A DNA stretch of 37,580 nt from assembly GCA_013362835.1 (NCBI GenBank), contig JABFVJ010000431.1, forward strand, positions 1 through 37,580, given 5' to 3'. Positions 15,514-22,921 of the stretch are shown piece by piece; position 1 is the first letter of the stretch, and the number at the start of each line of letters is the position of its first letter. A program made the position numbers and the translations under genes. The DNA is from Nonomuraea sp. GTDB lineage: Bacteria > Actinomycetota > Actinomycetes > Streptosporangiales > Streptosporangiaceae. Below the pieces are notes generated by a model, which was not told the origin of the DNA, made no database searches, and worked only from the letters and a program-made list of their open reading frames with translations.

Positions 15514-15627
15514 GCCTGGTCAAACCCCCATAGCCAGCCCATCCAAGTCACCGTAGTCAGGAGATGGGGGGCCAATTCCGGGTGAAGGGGAAGTGTTTGG
15601 TCAATTCCCAGTCAAGCCTTCTTGAGA

Positions 15628-15633
15628 TATAAC
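15628..15633 (+). promoter_or_regulatory. -10 element TATAAC of the methyltransferase gene, leaderless
   Basis: TATAAC ends six bases before the GTG at 15640, so the mRNA would begin at the start codon; there is no Shine-Dalgarno sequence. CAATTCC occurs twice upstream (15573 and 15602), 29 bp apart, and could be a binding site. Confidence 0.6.
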
Positions 15634-15639
15634 GTGTTT

Positions 15640-16368
15640 GTGAGCACTCGACACGGTAGTTACGGATTTGACGCACCGTGGGCCCTCGGCGGTCTGCTCA
15701 TCGGAGCGATCGCCCTGCTGGCGCTCTCGGCCGTCTCGTTCCTGCAGGAGATCCCGCCGGCGGGCATCGCGTTCGCCATCGGCGGCCTGTACACGCTGGC
15801 CAGCGCGGCGAGCTACCTCTACACCACGCGCCGGGGCAAGTTCGCCGTCTGGACGGAGCTGCTGACGCGGCTCGAAGGCGGCGAGCGGCTGCTCGACCTG
15901 GGCTGCGGGCGCGGCGCGGTGCTGCTGACGGCCGCGGGCAGGCTCACGTCCGGCCGGGCGACCGGCATCGACCTGTGGAGCTCGAAGGACCAGTCGGGCA
16001 ACGCCGAGTCGGTCACGCTGGCCAACGCCGAGGCGGAGGGCGTCGCCGACCGGGTCGAGCTGGTCACGGGCGACATGCGCGAACTGCCCTTCGAGGACGG
16101 GACGTTCGACGTGATCGTGTCGAGTCTGGCGATTCACAACATTCCCTCTGCTGACGGGCGGGAGCGGGCCGTCCAGGAGGCCCATCGGGTGCTGCGGCCC
16201 GGCGGGCTCATGCTGCTCGCCGACTTCCAGCACGCGCCCGCGTACGAGGAGACCCTGCGCGGACTCGGCGTGATCGACATCCGCCGGTGCGACCTCGGCT
16301 GGCGCTTCTGGTACGGCGGCCCCTGGTACGGCACCTCCCTGATAGAGGCCAGAAAACCTGCCGTGTAG
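15640..16368 (+). CDS. Membrane-anchored class I SAM-dependent methyltransferase
   Basis: A 242-residue protein with two N-terminal membrane helices (about residues 12-32, PWALGGLLIGAIALLALSAV, and 37-56, GIAFAIGGLYTLASAASYLY) and a cytoplasmic Rossmann methyltransferase domain. SAM motif I is LLDLGCGRGAVLLTA, the acidic residue at the end of beta2 is in TGIDLWSS, motif post-I is LVTGDMRELPF, and the following DVIVSSLAIHNI and VLRPGGLMLLADF strands complete the fold. The substrate is probably small and membrane-associated, as inference. The GTG at 15640 is favoured by the TATAAC leaderless promoter; the in-frame TTG at 15622 would lie inside that promoter. It diverges from the LCP gene. Confidence 0.87.
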   Translation: MSTRHGSYGFDAPWALGGLLIGAIALLALSAVSFLQEIPPAGIAFAIGGLYTLASAASYLYTTRRGKFAVWTELLTRLEGGERLLDLGCGRGAVLLTAAGRLTSGRATGIDLWSSKDQSGNAESVTLANAEAEGVADRVELVTGDMRELPFEDGTFDVIVSSLAIHNIPSADGRERAVQEAHRVLRPGGLMLLADFQHAPAYEETLRGLGVIDIRRCDLGWRFWYGGPWYGTSLIEARKPAV

Positions 16369-16408
16369 AAACGTTTGCCGTTCGTTTACCGGGTACCCAG
16401 ATGCCCTT

Positions 16409-17839
16409 ATGAGCGACGTGGAAACCGGCACGATAACCACCAAGGTGCCCGCGCGGCTGGACCGGCTGCCGTGGTCCCGGTGGCACTGGATGATCGTCAT
16501 CGGCCTCGGCACCGTCTGGATCCTCGACGGGCTGGAGGTCACCATCGTCGGCAACCTGTCCGGCCAGCTGGCCAAGCCGGGCAGCGGGGTGGACATCACA
16601 CAGGCGCAGGTCGCGGGCCTGGCCGCCGCGCTCTACGTCGCCGGGGCCTGCGTGGGGGCGCTGTTCTTCGGCTGGCTGACCGACCGGTTCGGCAGGAAGA
16701 AGCTGTTCCTGATCACGCTGGTCGTCTACCTCGTGGCCACGCTGATGACGGCCCTGTCGTTCGACGCCTGGTGGTTCTTCCTGTTCAGGTTCATGACCGG
16801 GTTCGGCATCGGCGGCGAGTACGCGGCCATCAACTCCGCGATCGACGAGCTCATCCCGAGCCACCACCGGGGACGCGTCGACATCCTCATCAACGGCAGC
16901 TACTGGCTCGGCGCGGCGGGCGGCGCCCTGCTGACCGTGCCGCTGCTGAACGACCTGCCGGTCAACGTCGGCTGGCGGGTGGCGTTCGGGCTCGGCGTCG
17001 TGCTGGGCCTCGCGATCCTCCTGGTACGCAGGCACGTCCCGGAGAGCCCCCGATGGCTGTTCATCCACGGCAGGGACCGCGAGGCCGAGGAGATCGTGGA
17101 CGACATCGAGCGCCGGATCGGCGCCGACCTGCCCGAGCCGCAGGAGTCGATGACCGTGCACCAGCGCAGGTCGATCGGCTTCCTCAGGATCGCCCACACC
17201 ATGGTCGCGCTCTATCCCAAACGCACGGTGCTCGGGCTGTCGCTCTTCATCGGCCAGGCGTTCCTCTACAACGCGATCACCTTCGGGTACGCGCAGATCC
17301 TGAGCACGTTCTTCAAGATCGACACGAACACGGGCTACTACTTCGCCATCATCGCGGTCGGCAACTTCCTCGGCCCGCTGCTGCTCGGCAGGCTCTTCGA
17401 CACCGTGGGGCGGATCCCGATGATCTCGGCGACCTACATCGGCTCGGGGGTGCTGCTGCTCGGCACCGCCTGGCTGTTCAACCAGGAGGTGCTGACCGCG
17501 ATGACGCTGACGTTGTGCTGGTCGGCGGTGCTCTTCGTGGCCTCGGCGGGGGCCAGTGCGGCGTACCTGACGGTCAGCGAGATCTTCCCGATGGAGACCA
17601 GGGCCATGGCCATCGCGTTCTTCTTCGCCATCGGCACGGCCGCCGGCGGCATCGCGGGGCCGCTCGTGTTCGCCGCGCTGGTGGAGAGCGGCGCGCCCGG
17701 CGACACGGCGCTGGCGTTCGCGATCGGCGCGGTCGTGATGATCGCGGCGGGGCTGGTCGAGCTGTTCCTCGGGGTGAAGGCCGAGCGCAAGGGGCTGGAG
17801 GAGATCGCGGCGCCGCTCAGCGCCGCGCGGGCCGCATGA
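16409..17839 (+). CDS. MFS transporter, sugar-porter-like
   Basis: A 476-residue major facilitator with twelve predicted membrane helices. Motif A is GWLTDRFGRKK in loop 2-3 and again as GRLFDTVGR in loop 8-9; the sugar-porter signature PESPRWL ends helix 6, followed by the long cytoplasmic loop (about 215-260). RFMTGFGIGGEYAAINSAID in helix 4 resembles the aromatic-acid/shikimate and phosphate:H+ branch, so the substrate may be an organic anion or sugar. It couples proton movement to solute transport across the cytoplasmic membrane. There is no clear Shine-Dalgarno before ATG 16409. Its end overlaps the convergent thymidylate-synthase-like gene by 23 bp. Confidence 0.9.
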   Translation: MSDVETGTITTKVPARLDRLPWSRWHWMIVIGLGTVWILDGLEVTIVGNLSGQLAKPGSGVDITQAQVAGLAAALYVAGACVGALFFGWLTDRFGRKKLFLITLVVYLVATLMTALSFDAWWFFLFRFMTGFGIGGEYAAINSAIDELIPSHHRGRVDILINGSYWLGAAGGALLTVPLLNDLPVNVGWRVAFGLGVVLGLAILLVRRHVPESPRWLFIHGRDREAEEIVDDIERRIGADLPEPQESMTVHQRRSIGFLRIAHTMVALYPKRTVLGLSLFIGQAFLYNAITFGYAQILSTFFKIDTNTGYYFAIIAVGNFLGPLLLGRLFDTVGRIPMISATYIGSGVLLLGTAWLFNQEVLTAMTLTLCWSAVLFVASAGASAAYLTVSEIFPMETRAMAIAFFFAIGTAAGGIAGPLVFAALVESGAPGDTALAFAIGAVVMIAAGLVELFLGVKAERKGLEEIAAPLSAARAA

Positions 17840-18383
17840 CGCGCAGCACCTGGGTGCTGTCGGCCAGGTAGAGGTGCGGCACGTCCACGAACACCCGCAT
17901 CGGCCCCCGCTCCAGCTCCAGGCCGCGGGCCATGGTCGCGTGCACCTCGGCGAGCGGCAGGTAGTTGAGGTAGCTGGTGAAGGCGTTCTGGGAGCGGAAC
18001 GTCGCGGTCATGACGAGCGCGCCGTCCCTGATCCGGAACGCCACGCCGATCAGGCAGGGCACCGCGTCGTACGGCTCGCCGGGCGTGGTCAGCGAGATCC
18101 ACGCGCTCTTGCTGTACGGCTTGACCCGCAACAGGTCGGCCGCCCACGTGAGCTGCCCCCTGATCCGCGCCCCGTAGCTGTACTTGAACGGCGGCACGAT
18201 CACGTCCTCGCTGAACTTCCTGGTGTAGAGGGCCAGGCGCTCGCTGTCGCCGTACCGCGCGATGATCGGGTCGTCGCCGCTCACCTCGGCGATCTCGAAC
18301 AGCACGGACGGCGCCTCGATGACCGGGCCGCGGTCGTCGTCGGCGAGCGTGCCCGCCGTCCACACATGGCGCATCAACCACAT
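17817..18383 (-). CDS. Divergent, short thymidylate-synthase-fold protein (nucleotide C-methylase or hydroxymethylase homologue)
   Basis: A 188-residue member of the ThyA/dCMP-hydroxymethylase superfamily, against about 264 for E. coli ThyA. The nucleophile is kept as Cys110 in DAVPC (PCL instead of PCH); the preceding strand SKSAWISLTTPGE aligns with SRRIIVSAWNVGE, losing the phosphate-binding Arg pair. RS (130-131, of QRS) is kept, the ThyA Asp169 is Asn133, the ThyA Asn177 is Asn140, and the closing His170/Tyr172 (PHLYLAD) match the HxY of DTHLYSNH. A N-terminal YSYGARIR matches VYGKQWR. Such changes are known from enzymes acting on altered pyrimidine nucleotides. ATG 18383 has GGGGAGG upstream; ATG 18425 abuts the previous stop (TGAATG) with GGAG before it, so the protein may be 14 residues longer. 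It is coupled to the 4-TM gene. Confidence 0.7.
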   Translation of the reverse strand: MWLMRHVWTAGTLADDDRGPVIEAPSVLFEIAEVSGDDPIIARYGDSERLALYTRKFSEDVIVPPFKYSYGARIRGQLTWAADLLRVKPYSKSAWISLTTPGEPYDAVPCLIGVAFRIRDGALVMTATFRSQNAFTSYLNYLPLAEVHATMARGLELERGPMRVFVDVPHLYLADSTQVLRVMRPARR

Positions 18384-18425
18384 CCACGCCTCCCCACATG
18401 ACGCCCATACTGCTGGGCCGGGCAT

Positions 18426-19100
18426 TCAGGTCTCCAGATTCGGCAACTCGTAAGGGGTGTGCGGGAGCCGGCGCCGCCTGGTCACGTTGCAGCGCACGTA
18501 GTAGACGGCGTAGTGGACCAGCGCGACGAGCATGATGCCGAACGTGAGCATGAGCAGGTTCGGCGACTGCCCGGCGAGGCCCGTGACGCCTACGGTCAGG
18601 TACGTCGAGTTCGCGAGCGCCAGGGTCATCACGTTGATCCCCGGCCAGGCGAGCGGCGCGTACGTCTCCGGGAACCGGGGGTCGATCGGCAGGTTCGGGG
18701 TCCAGCCGAGCTCGTCCTTGAGCCTGGAGGCGTACAGGAGGCGGAAGTTGTTGATCGCCCGCGCGGTCCTGGCGTGCGCGTTGACCGCCTCGATCAGCCT
18801 CAGGAACGGCAGCACGCTGAGCACGCCGAACGCGGTGACCAGGGCGAACAGGTACCACGGCACGCGCTGCCACTCCGTGAGGCTCTGCGGGTCCACCACC
18901 TTGGCGCTGGTCAGGGCGATGGCCGCGAGGAACGGCCCCGACAACAGGCTCATCGCGAGCCTGGTCATCTTCAGCCGCTCTTCCTTCGCGGCCAGGTGGA
19001 CCGCGTAGATGCCGGTGAAGTCCACGGCGGCGAGCTGGAGGAAGTGACTGGACTCAAGCCCGTCGTCCCGGATCTCCATGCGATGGGGGATCTTTCGCAT
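18426..19100 (-). CDS. Four-helix membrane protein of unknown function
   Basis: A 224-residue protein. After 45 residues predicted to be soluble and helical (FTGIYAVHLAAKEERL), four hydrophobic helices occur at about 49-72, 82-106, 155-178 and 183-207, with the long loop between helices 2 and 3 (AHARTARAINNFRLLYASRL, PNLPIDPRFPET) and an Arg-rich C-terminus. No family is recognised. ATG 19100 has AGGAGCG seven bases upstream. The stop is next to the alternative start of the thymidylate-synthase-like gene, so the two are likely translated together and may act as a pair. TAATAC at 19127-19132 is a candidate -10 and suggests a promoter of its own, separate from the polyprenyl synthase gene. The topology recalls toxin-like membrane effectors, but no evidence shows that. 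Confidence 0.75.
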   Translation of the reverse strand: MRKIPHRMEIRDDGLESSHFLQLAAVDFTGIYAVHLAAKEERLKMTRLAMSLLSGPFLAAIALTSAKVVDPQSLTEWQRVPWYLFALVTAFGVLSVLPFLRLIEAVNAHARTARAINNFRLLYASRLKDELGWTPNLPIDPRFPETYAPLAWPGINVMTLALANSTYLTVGVTGLAGQSPNLLMLTFGIMLVALVHYAVYYVRCNVTRRRRLPHTPYELPNLET

Positions 19101-19126
19101 GTGCGCTCCTGGTGTGCGTAACTCCA

Positions 19127-19167
19127 GTATTAGCGCGATTTCCGGGTTTTGACTGGCATTCCTGCCA
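19127..19167 (-). promoter_or_regulatory. Candidate promoter and dyad upstream of the 4-TM gene
   Basis: On the minus strand TAATAC (19127-19132) lies 26 bases before ATG 19100. Twenty-two base pairs further upstream is the perfect dyad TGGCA-ttcc-TGCCA (19154-19167), which could bind a regulator. No consensus -35 is present. Confidence 0.4.
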
Positions 19168-19183
19168 ATTGTTCCAACAAATC

Positions 19184-20167
19184 TCAACTCACCCCGGTCA
19201 ACTGCCGGGACAGGGTCCCGACGTGGTCGATGTAGGCCGTGGGGAGGCCGTACAGCAGGGTCGCGATCTCCCGGTCGTGGATCACCGGCAGGGCGGCGAG
19301 CGCGTCCGAGGCGAGGCCCCTGCAGTACTCCAGCGTGTTGGTGACCAGGTCGCTCGCGCGCAGCCTGCGCAGCGCCTCCGCCACCTGCTCGTCGGTCATG
19401 TCCCGGCCCAGCAGGTCCCGTACGTCGGCGCCCGACAGCAGCAGCGGCAGGCTGTAGACGCCCTGGCGCAGGTCGTTGCCCGCCGGCTTGCCGAGCTGGT
19501 CGCTGGTGGCGGTCAGGTCGAGCAGGTCGTCGAGCACCTGGAAGATCAGCCCGAACCTCTCGCCGTACGCCGCCATGCGCGCCCTGTCCTCGGCCGAGGC
19601 CCGCGCGCAGACGGCCGCGACCAGGCATCCGGCACGGAACAGCGCGGCGGTCTTGCCGGTGATCGAGCGCAGCGCGCTCTCCCGCGTCCTGGAGGCGTTG
19701 AACAGGTCGTTCGTCTCCTGGTACTGGCCCTCGGCCAGCTCCACGACCGTGGCCGCGAGCACCTCGGCGACCGGCCTGGAGACCGCCGTGATGGCCGCGA
19801 GGCCCGCCCTGGCCAGCATGAAGTCCCCGATGACCAGGGCCTTCCCGTCGCCCAGCTCGGCGTTGAGCGTACGGGCGCCGCGCCGCTCGGTCGCCCGGTC
19901 CATGAGGTCGTCGTGCACGAGCGACCCCGCGTGGATCAGCTCCACGCACGCGGCCGCCGTGATCACCCGGCGGTCGGGGGCCTTGCCGAGGGCGAGCGAG
20001 GTCGCCAGCGTCAGCGCCGGACGCAGGCGCTTGCCTCCCGCGCTCACGATCCGCCCGGCGCCGGCGTTGATCCCGGGCAGCGTCGAGGACCCGCTGAGCC
20101 TCTTCACCTTGGCCTCGACCTTGACCAGACCTTGCGCGATGACCGGGCTGTTCACGAGTTGCTCCAT
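19184..20167 (-). CDS. Polyprenyl diphosphate synthase (all-trans prenyltransferase)
   Basis: A 327-residue trans-isoprenyl diphosphate synthase that condenses isopentenyl diphosphate with allylic diphosphates. Both Asp-rich metal sites are seen: the first in HAGSLVHDDLMDRATERRGA and the second in FQVLDDLLDLTATSDQLGKP. The IPP-binding GGKRLRPAL and the GDFMLARA helix are intact. No bulky residues occur just before the first motif, which would allow a long product as in menaquinone side-chain synthesis; this is inference. ATG 20167 has AGG nine bases upstream; a GTG at 20200 would add 11 residues. It is the upstream neighbour of the 4-TM gene but separated by 83 bp. Product chain length is not determinable. 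Confidence 0.9.
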   Translation of the reverse strand: MEQLVNSPVIAQGLVKVEAKVKRLSGSSTLPGINAGAGRIVSAGGKRLRPALTLATSLALGKAPDRRVITAAACVELIHAGSLVHDDLMDRATERRGARTLNAELGDGKALVIGDFMLARAGLAAITAVSRPVAEVLAATVVELAEGQYQETNDLFNASRTRESALRSITGKTAALFRAGCLVAAVCARASAEDRARMAAYGERFGLIFQVLDDLLDLTATSDQLGKPAGNDLRQGVYSLPLLLSGADVRDLLGRDMTDEQVAEALRRLRASDLVTNTLEYCRGLASDALAALPVIHDREIATLLYGLPTAYIDHVGTLSRQLTGVS

Positions 20168-20275
20168 GAGATCAAGCCTGCTCCCGCGTCGCTGTGCCAC
20201 GCCTGAGAGACGCTGAGGAGGCTCTCAGCCCCGGACAATTGGGACATGATGAGTCCTGGCCCTGAGGAGGACATC

Positions 20276-21226
20276 ATGGGAATCACCGATCGGATCCACG
20301 CGGTCCTCGACGCCGGCGCGGCGCCAGGTCTGCACGCGGTCGTGGTCGTACGGGCGGGCGAGACCGTGGCCGAGCACTACGGCGCCGGTCCCGACCACGT
20401 GCTGAACCAGCCGCTCGGGCACGTCGTGTTCGACCGCGACACGCTGCACGACGTGCGGTCGGTGACCAAGAGCGTGGTGGCGCTGCTGTACGGCGTCGCC
20501 CTGCGCGACGGGCTGGTGCCCGCCCCGGACGCGAGCCTGCTGGAACAGTTCCCCGAATATCCGGATCTGGCCGCCGATCCCGGCCGGACTCAGCTCACCG
20601 TCGAGCACGCGCTCACCATGACGCTCGGGCTCGACTGGAACGAGGACGTGCCGTACACGGGGCCGGAGAACAGCGAGATCGCGATGGAGCTCGCGCCCGA
20701 CAGGACCCGGTTCGTACTGGAGCGGCCGATCGTCGAGGAGCCCGGGAAGCGGTGGCGGTACTGCGGTGGCGCCGCGGCCCTGATCGGCGCCCTCATCGCG
20801 CGCGGGGCGGGCAGGCCGCTGGAGGAGTACGCGGCCCAGGCGCTGTTCGGGCCGCTGGGAATCGGGCGGTTCGAGTGGTCGAAGGGCGACGACGGGGTCG
20901 CGCTGGCCGCGTCCGGGCTGCGGCTGCGGCCGGTCGACCTGGCCGCCGTCGGGCGGATGGTGCTCGACGGCGGGCTCGGCGTGGTGCCCGGGGAGTGGCT
21001 GCGGGAGGTGACGCGCCCCCGGGTGACGATCGAGGGCACGTTCGAGTACGGCTACCAGTGGTACTTGAGCACCGGCGGACGACAGTGGGCCGAGGCCATC
21101 GGGAACGGCGGGCAGCGGCTGCTCGTGCTGCCCGCCGAGGAGCTGGTGGTGGCCGTGACGGCGGGCGAGTACAACGCCGACCAGGCCAGCGCGTCCGCCG
21201 TGCTGAACGCCGTCCTCAAGGGCTGA
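20276..21226 (+). CDS. Serine hydrolase of the class C beta-lactamase family
   Basis: A 316-residue serine hydrolase without signal peptide, thus cytoplasmic. The nucleophile motif SxxK is in DVRSVTKSVVALLYG; the second motif YxN appears as YCG in RWRYCGGAAALIGALI; the third (HxG or KTG) appears as GNGG in AEAIGNGGQRLLVLP. This set is typical of esterase/peptidase-like members rather than true beta-lactamases. Substrate unknown. The ATG at 20276 is preferred for its GAGGAGG six bases upstream; ATG 20246 in frame would give ten extra residues without support. The 3' end holds the first units of a degenerate tandem repeat and it converges on the quinone oxidoreductase gene. Confidence 0.88.
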   Translation: MGITDRIHAVLDAGAAPGLHAVVVVRAGETVAEHYGAGPDHVLNQPLGHVVFDRDTLHDVRSVTKSVVALLYGVALRDGLVPAPDASLLEQFPEYPDLAADPGRTQLTVEHALTMTLGLDWNEDVPYTGPENSEIAMELAPDRTRFVLERPIVEEPGKRWRYCGGAAALIGALIARGAGRPLEEYAAQALFGPLGIGRFEWSKGDDGVALAASGLRLRPVDLAAVGRMVLDGGLGVVPGEWLREVTRPRVTIEGTFEYGYQWYLSTGGRQWAEAIGNGGQRLLVLPAEELVVAVTAGEYNADQASASAVLNAVLKG

Positions 21227-21309
21227 ACGCCGTCCCCGTCCTCAGGGGATGAGCGCCGTCCTCAAGAGATGAGCCGTCCTCAAGAGATGAGCGCCGTCAC
21301 GGGATGAGC
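21209..21309. repeat. Degenerate 17-26-bp tandem repeat spanning two convergent gene ends
   Basis: Five units beginning GCCGTC and ending GATGAGC or GCTGAAC occur at 21209, 21229, 21255, 21273 and 21293; two central units share GCCGTCCTCAAGAGATGA exactly. The repeat includes the stop codon of the serine hydrolase and that of the oxidoreductase. It looks like slippage of the last codons of the hydrolase gene. Confidence 0.75.
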
Positions 21310-22250
21310 AGGATGCGGCCGGTGGGCGTGCGGGATTCGAGGCGGCGGTGGGCCTCGGCCGCCTGCTCCAGGGGCAGGGTGGTGTCGATGGCGGCCCGGG
21401 CGCGTCCCGTCGCGAGCCTGGCCAGCGTCTCCGGGTAGTGCGTGCCGAACACCTCGCCCGACCAGCCGGGGCCGCTGCAGGCGGTGACCGTCACGCCGCG
21501 TTCCATCAGGTCGGCGGCGGTCACGGCGGGGGGTTCGCCGCTCAGCAGGCCGTAGGACAACATCCGGCCGGTGCCGGGGACGAGCCGGTCGAGCACCCGC
21601 CGGGCCGTCGCGCCGCCGATGGACTCGAAGACCACGTCGATCTCCGGCAGCTCCCCGGGCCAGTCAGGGTCACCGTGATCGACGGCGTGGTCGGCGCCCA
21701 GGTCGAGGGCCTGCTGCCGCTTGGCGGGCGACCCGGCCGTGGCGATCACCTTCCCCGCGCCGAACTCCTTGGCGTGCCGTACCAGGTGGCCGCCGACCGA
21801 GCCGGCGCCCGCCTCGACCAGGACGGTCTCCCCGCCTTCCAGCCGTGCCCGGTGCAGCAGGCCGAGGGCGATGGCGCCGGGCGCGGCCACGGCCAGCGCC
21901 TCCAGCGGGGGCACGTTCTCGGGTACGGGGCAGGTCAGGGCGACGGGGAGGGCGGCGTACTCGGCGTAGGCCCCGAGACCGCCCGTCACGCCCACGCGTA
22001 CGGTGCCGAGCAGGCTCTCGTCCACGCCCTCGCCCACCTCGACGACCTCGCCGACCACCTCAGCGCCGAGCACGGCGGGCAGCGGCAGCGGGAACGGCAG
22101 CACACCCGAGCGGATCTGCGTCTCGGCGAAGCTGACGCCGGCGCCCCGCGTACGGACGACCACCTGGCCCGCGCCGGGACGGGGGCGTGGCACGTCCACG
22201 AGCTCAAGGACCTCGGGGCCGCCGGTCGCCCGCAACTGGATCGCGCGCAT
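21297..22250 (-). CDS. MDR-family NADPH:quinone oxidoreductase
   Basis: A 317-residue medium-chain dehydrogenase/reductase of the zinc-independent quinone reductase branch. The catalytic domain has VVVRTRGAGVSFAETQIRSG and PAVLGAEVVGEVVEVGEGV; none of the Cys/His zinc ligands is present. The NADPH site is VLVEAGAGSVGGHLVRHAK followed by VIATAGSPAKRQQALDLGAD, where Ser and Lys favour NADP. It reduces quinones or enones. ATG 22250 has GGAGGAG at eight bases. It diverges from a TetR gene across a clear operator, so it is likely repressed until a quinone-type ligand appears. A fall-off into the tandem repeat marks its end. Confidence 0.9.
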   Translation of the reverse strand: MRAIQLRATGGPEVLELVDVPRPRPGAGQVVVRTRGAGVSFAETQIRSGVLPFPLPLPAVLGAEVVGEVVEVGEGVDESLLGTVRVGVTGGLGAYAEYAALPVALTCPVPENVPPLEALAVAAPGAIALGLLHRARLEGGETVLVEAGAGSVGGHLVRHAKEFGAGKVIATAGSPAKRQQALDLGADHAVDHGDPDWPGELPEIDVVFESIGGATARRVLDRLVPGTGRMLSYGLLSGEPPAVTAADLMERGVTVTACSGPGWSGEVFGTHYPETLARLATGRARAAIDTTLPLEQAAEAHRRLESRTPTGRILLIP

Positions 22251-22274
22251 GGTCACTCCTCCTCGTTCAACTGA

Positions 22275-22307
22275 ACCAATGGTCCAGTTAATATATGGAC
22301 CACTGGT
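22275..22307. promoter_or_regulatory. TetR-type operator over the divergent promoter
   Basis: Inverted repeat ACCAATGGTCCA (22275-22286) and TGGACCACTGGT (22296-22307), 11 of 12 pairs matched, with a 9-bp AT-rich centre GTTAATATA. Each arm also holds its own ACCAnTGGT dyad. The centre supplies TATATT on the minus strand and TAATAT on the plus strand as -10 elements, so one bound dimer pair would shut both genes. Confidence 0.8.
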
Positions 22308-22318
22308 CAAGTTTGTCC

Positions 22319-22921
22319 ATGGGAAAGAATGACCGGATGGAACGTCGAGAGCGGGCCGACGCCGCGCGTAACAGGCGGGCGATCCTGCGGGCGGCCGAGG
22401 AGCTGCTGCGCCGGCACCCGCCCGAGCAGGTCTCCGTCGAACGCGTCGCGGTCGCCGCCGGCGTGGGCAAGGGCACGGTGTTCCACCGGTTCGGCAGCCG
22501 TACGGGGCTCATGCGGGAGCTGATGAGCGAGCGGGTGCGTGAGCTGGACCAGGCGGTCGCGGAGGGGCCGCCGCCGCTCGGGCCGGGCGCGTCACCGGTC
22601 GAGCGCCTGGTGGCGTTCCTGAAGGCCGTCGCCGAGCTGGGGGCGCGCAACGGCAACCTCATCGCCGCGCACGAGCACGCGATGGCGACCAGCAAGTCCG
22701 AGCCCAGGGAGAGCAACCCGATCTACGTCGCCTGGCATCGGCACGCCTCCGCGCTGATCGCCGAGGGCCGTCCGGACGTGGACGCCGACGAGATCGCCCA
22801 CCTGCTGCTCGGGGCCCTGCACATGGAACCGATCGCGAGCCGGCTGCGGGCGGGGGAGAGCGCGCGGCTCGCCGCCGCCTTCACCGCCCTGGCGGAAGGG
22901 CTGCTCGGCAAGCCCGCCTAG
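22319..22921 (+). CDS. TetR/AcrR-family transcriptional regulator
   Basis: A 200-residue TetR protein: helix-turn-helix at about 14-60 (ARNRRAILRAAEELLRRHP, RVAVAAGVGKGTVFHRFGSR), and a C-terminal domain with HEHAMATSKSE and ALHMEPIASRLR. ATG 22319 is used; ATG 22337 is possible since GGGAAAG lies before it. It diverges from the quinone oxidoreductase gene and the operator lies 12 bp before the start, so it should repress both. Its stop overlaps the stop of the convergent LysR gene by four bases. The ligand is unknown but the target suggests a quinone or an electrophile. Confidence 0.92.
   Translation: MGKNDRMERRERADAARNRRAILRAAEELLRRHPPEQVSVERVAVAAGVGKGTVFHRFGSRTGLMRELMSERVRELDQAVAEGPPPLGPGASPVERLVAFLKAVAELGARNGNLIAAHEHAMATSKSEPRESNPIYVAWHRHASALIAEGRPDVDADEIAHLLLGALHMEPIASRLRAGESARLAAAFTALAEGLLGKPA

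Noticed and set aside
14033..15523. Long N-terminal extension of the CooC-like ATPase frame through the LCP gene
   Set aside because: The extension is an out-of-frame reading of the LCP gene; a GTG with a good ribosome binding site sits right before the P-loop.
19101..19949. N-terminal extension of the 4-TM protein frame through the polyprenyl synthase gene
   Set aside because: It is Arg/Gly-rich and overlaps a well-supported gene on the same strand; ATG 19100 has its own ribosome binding site.
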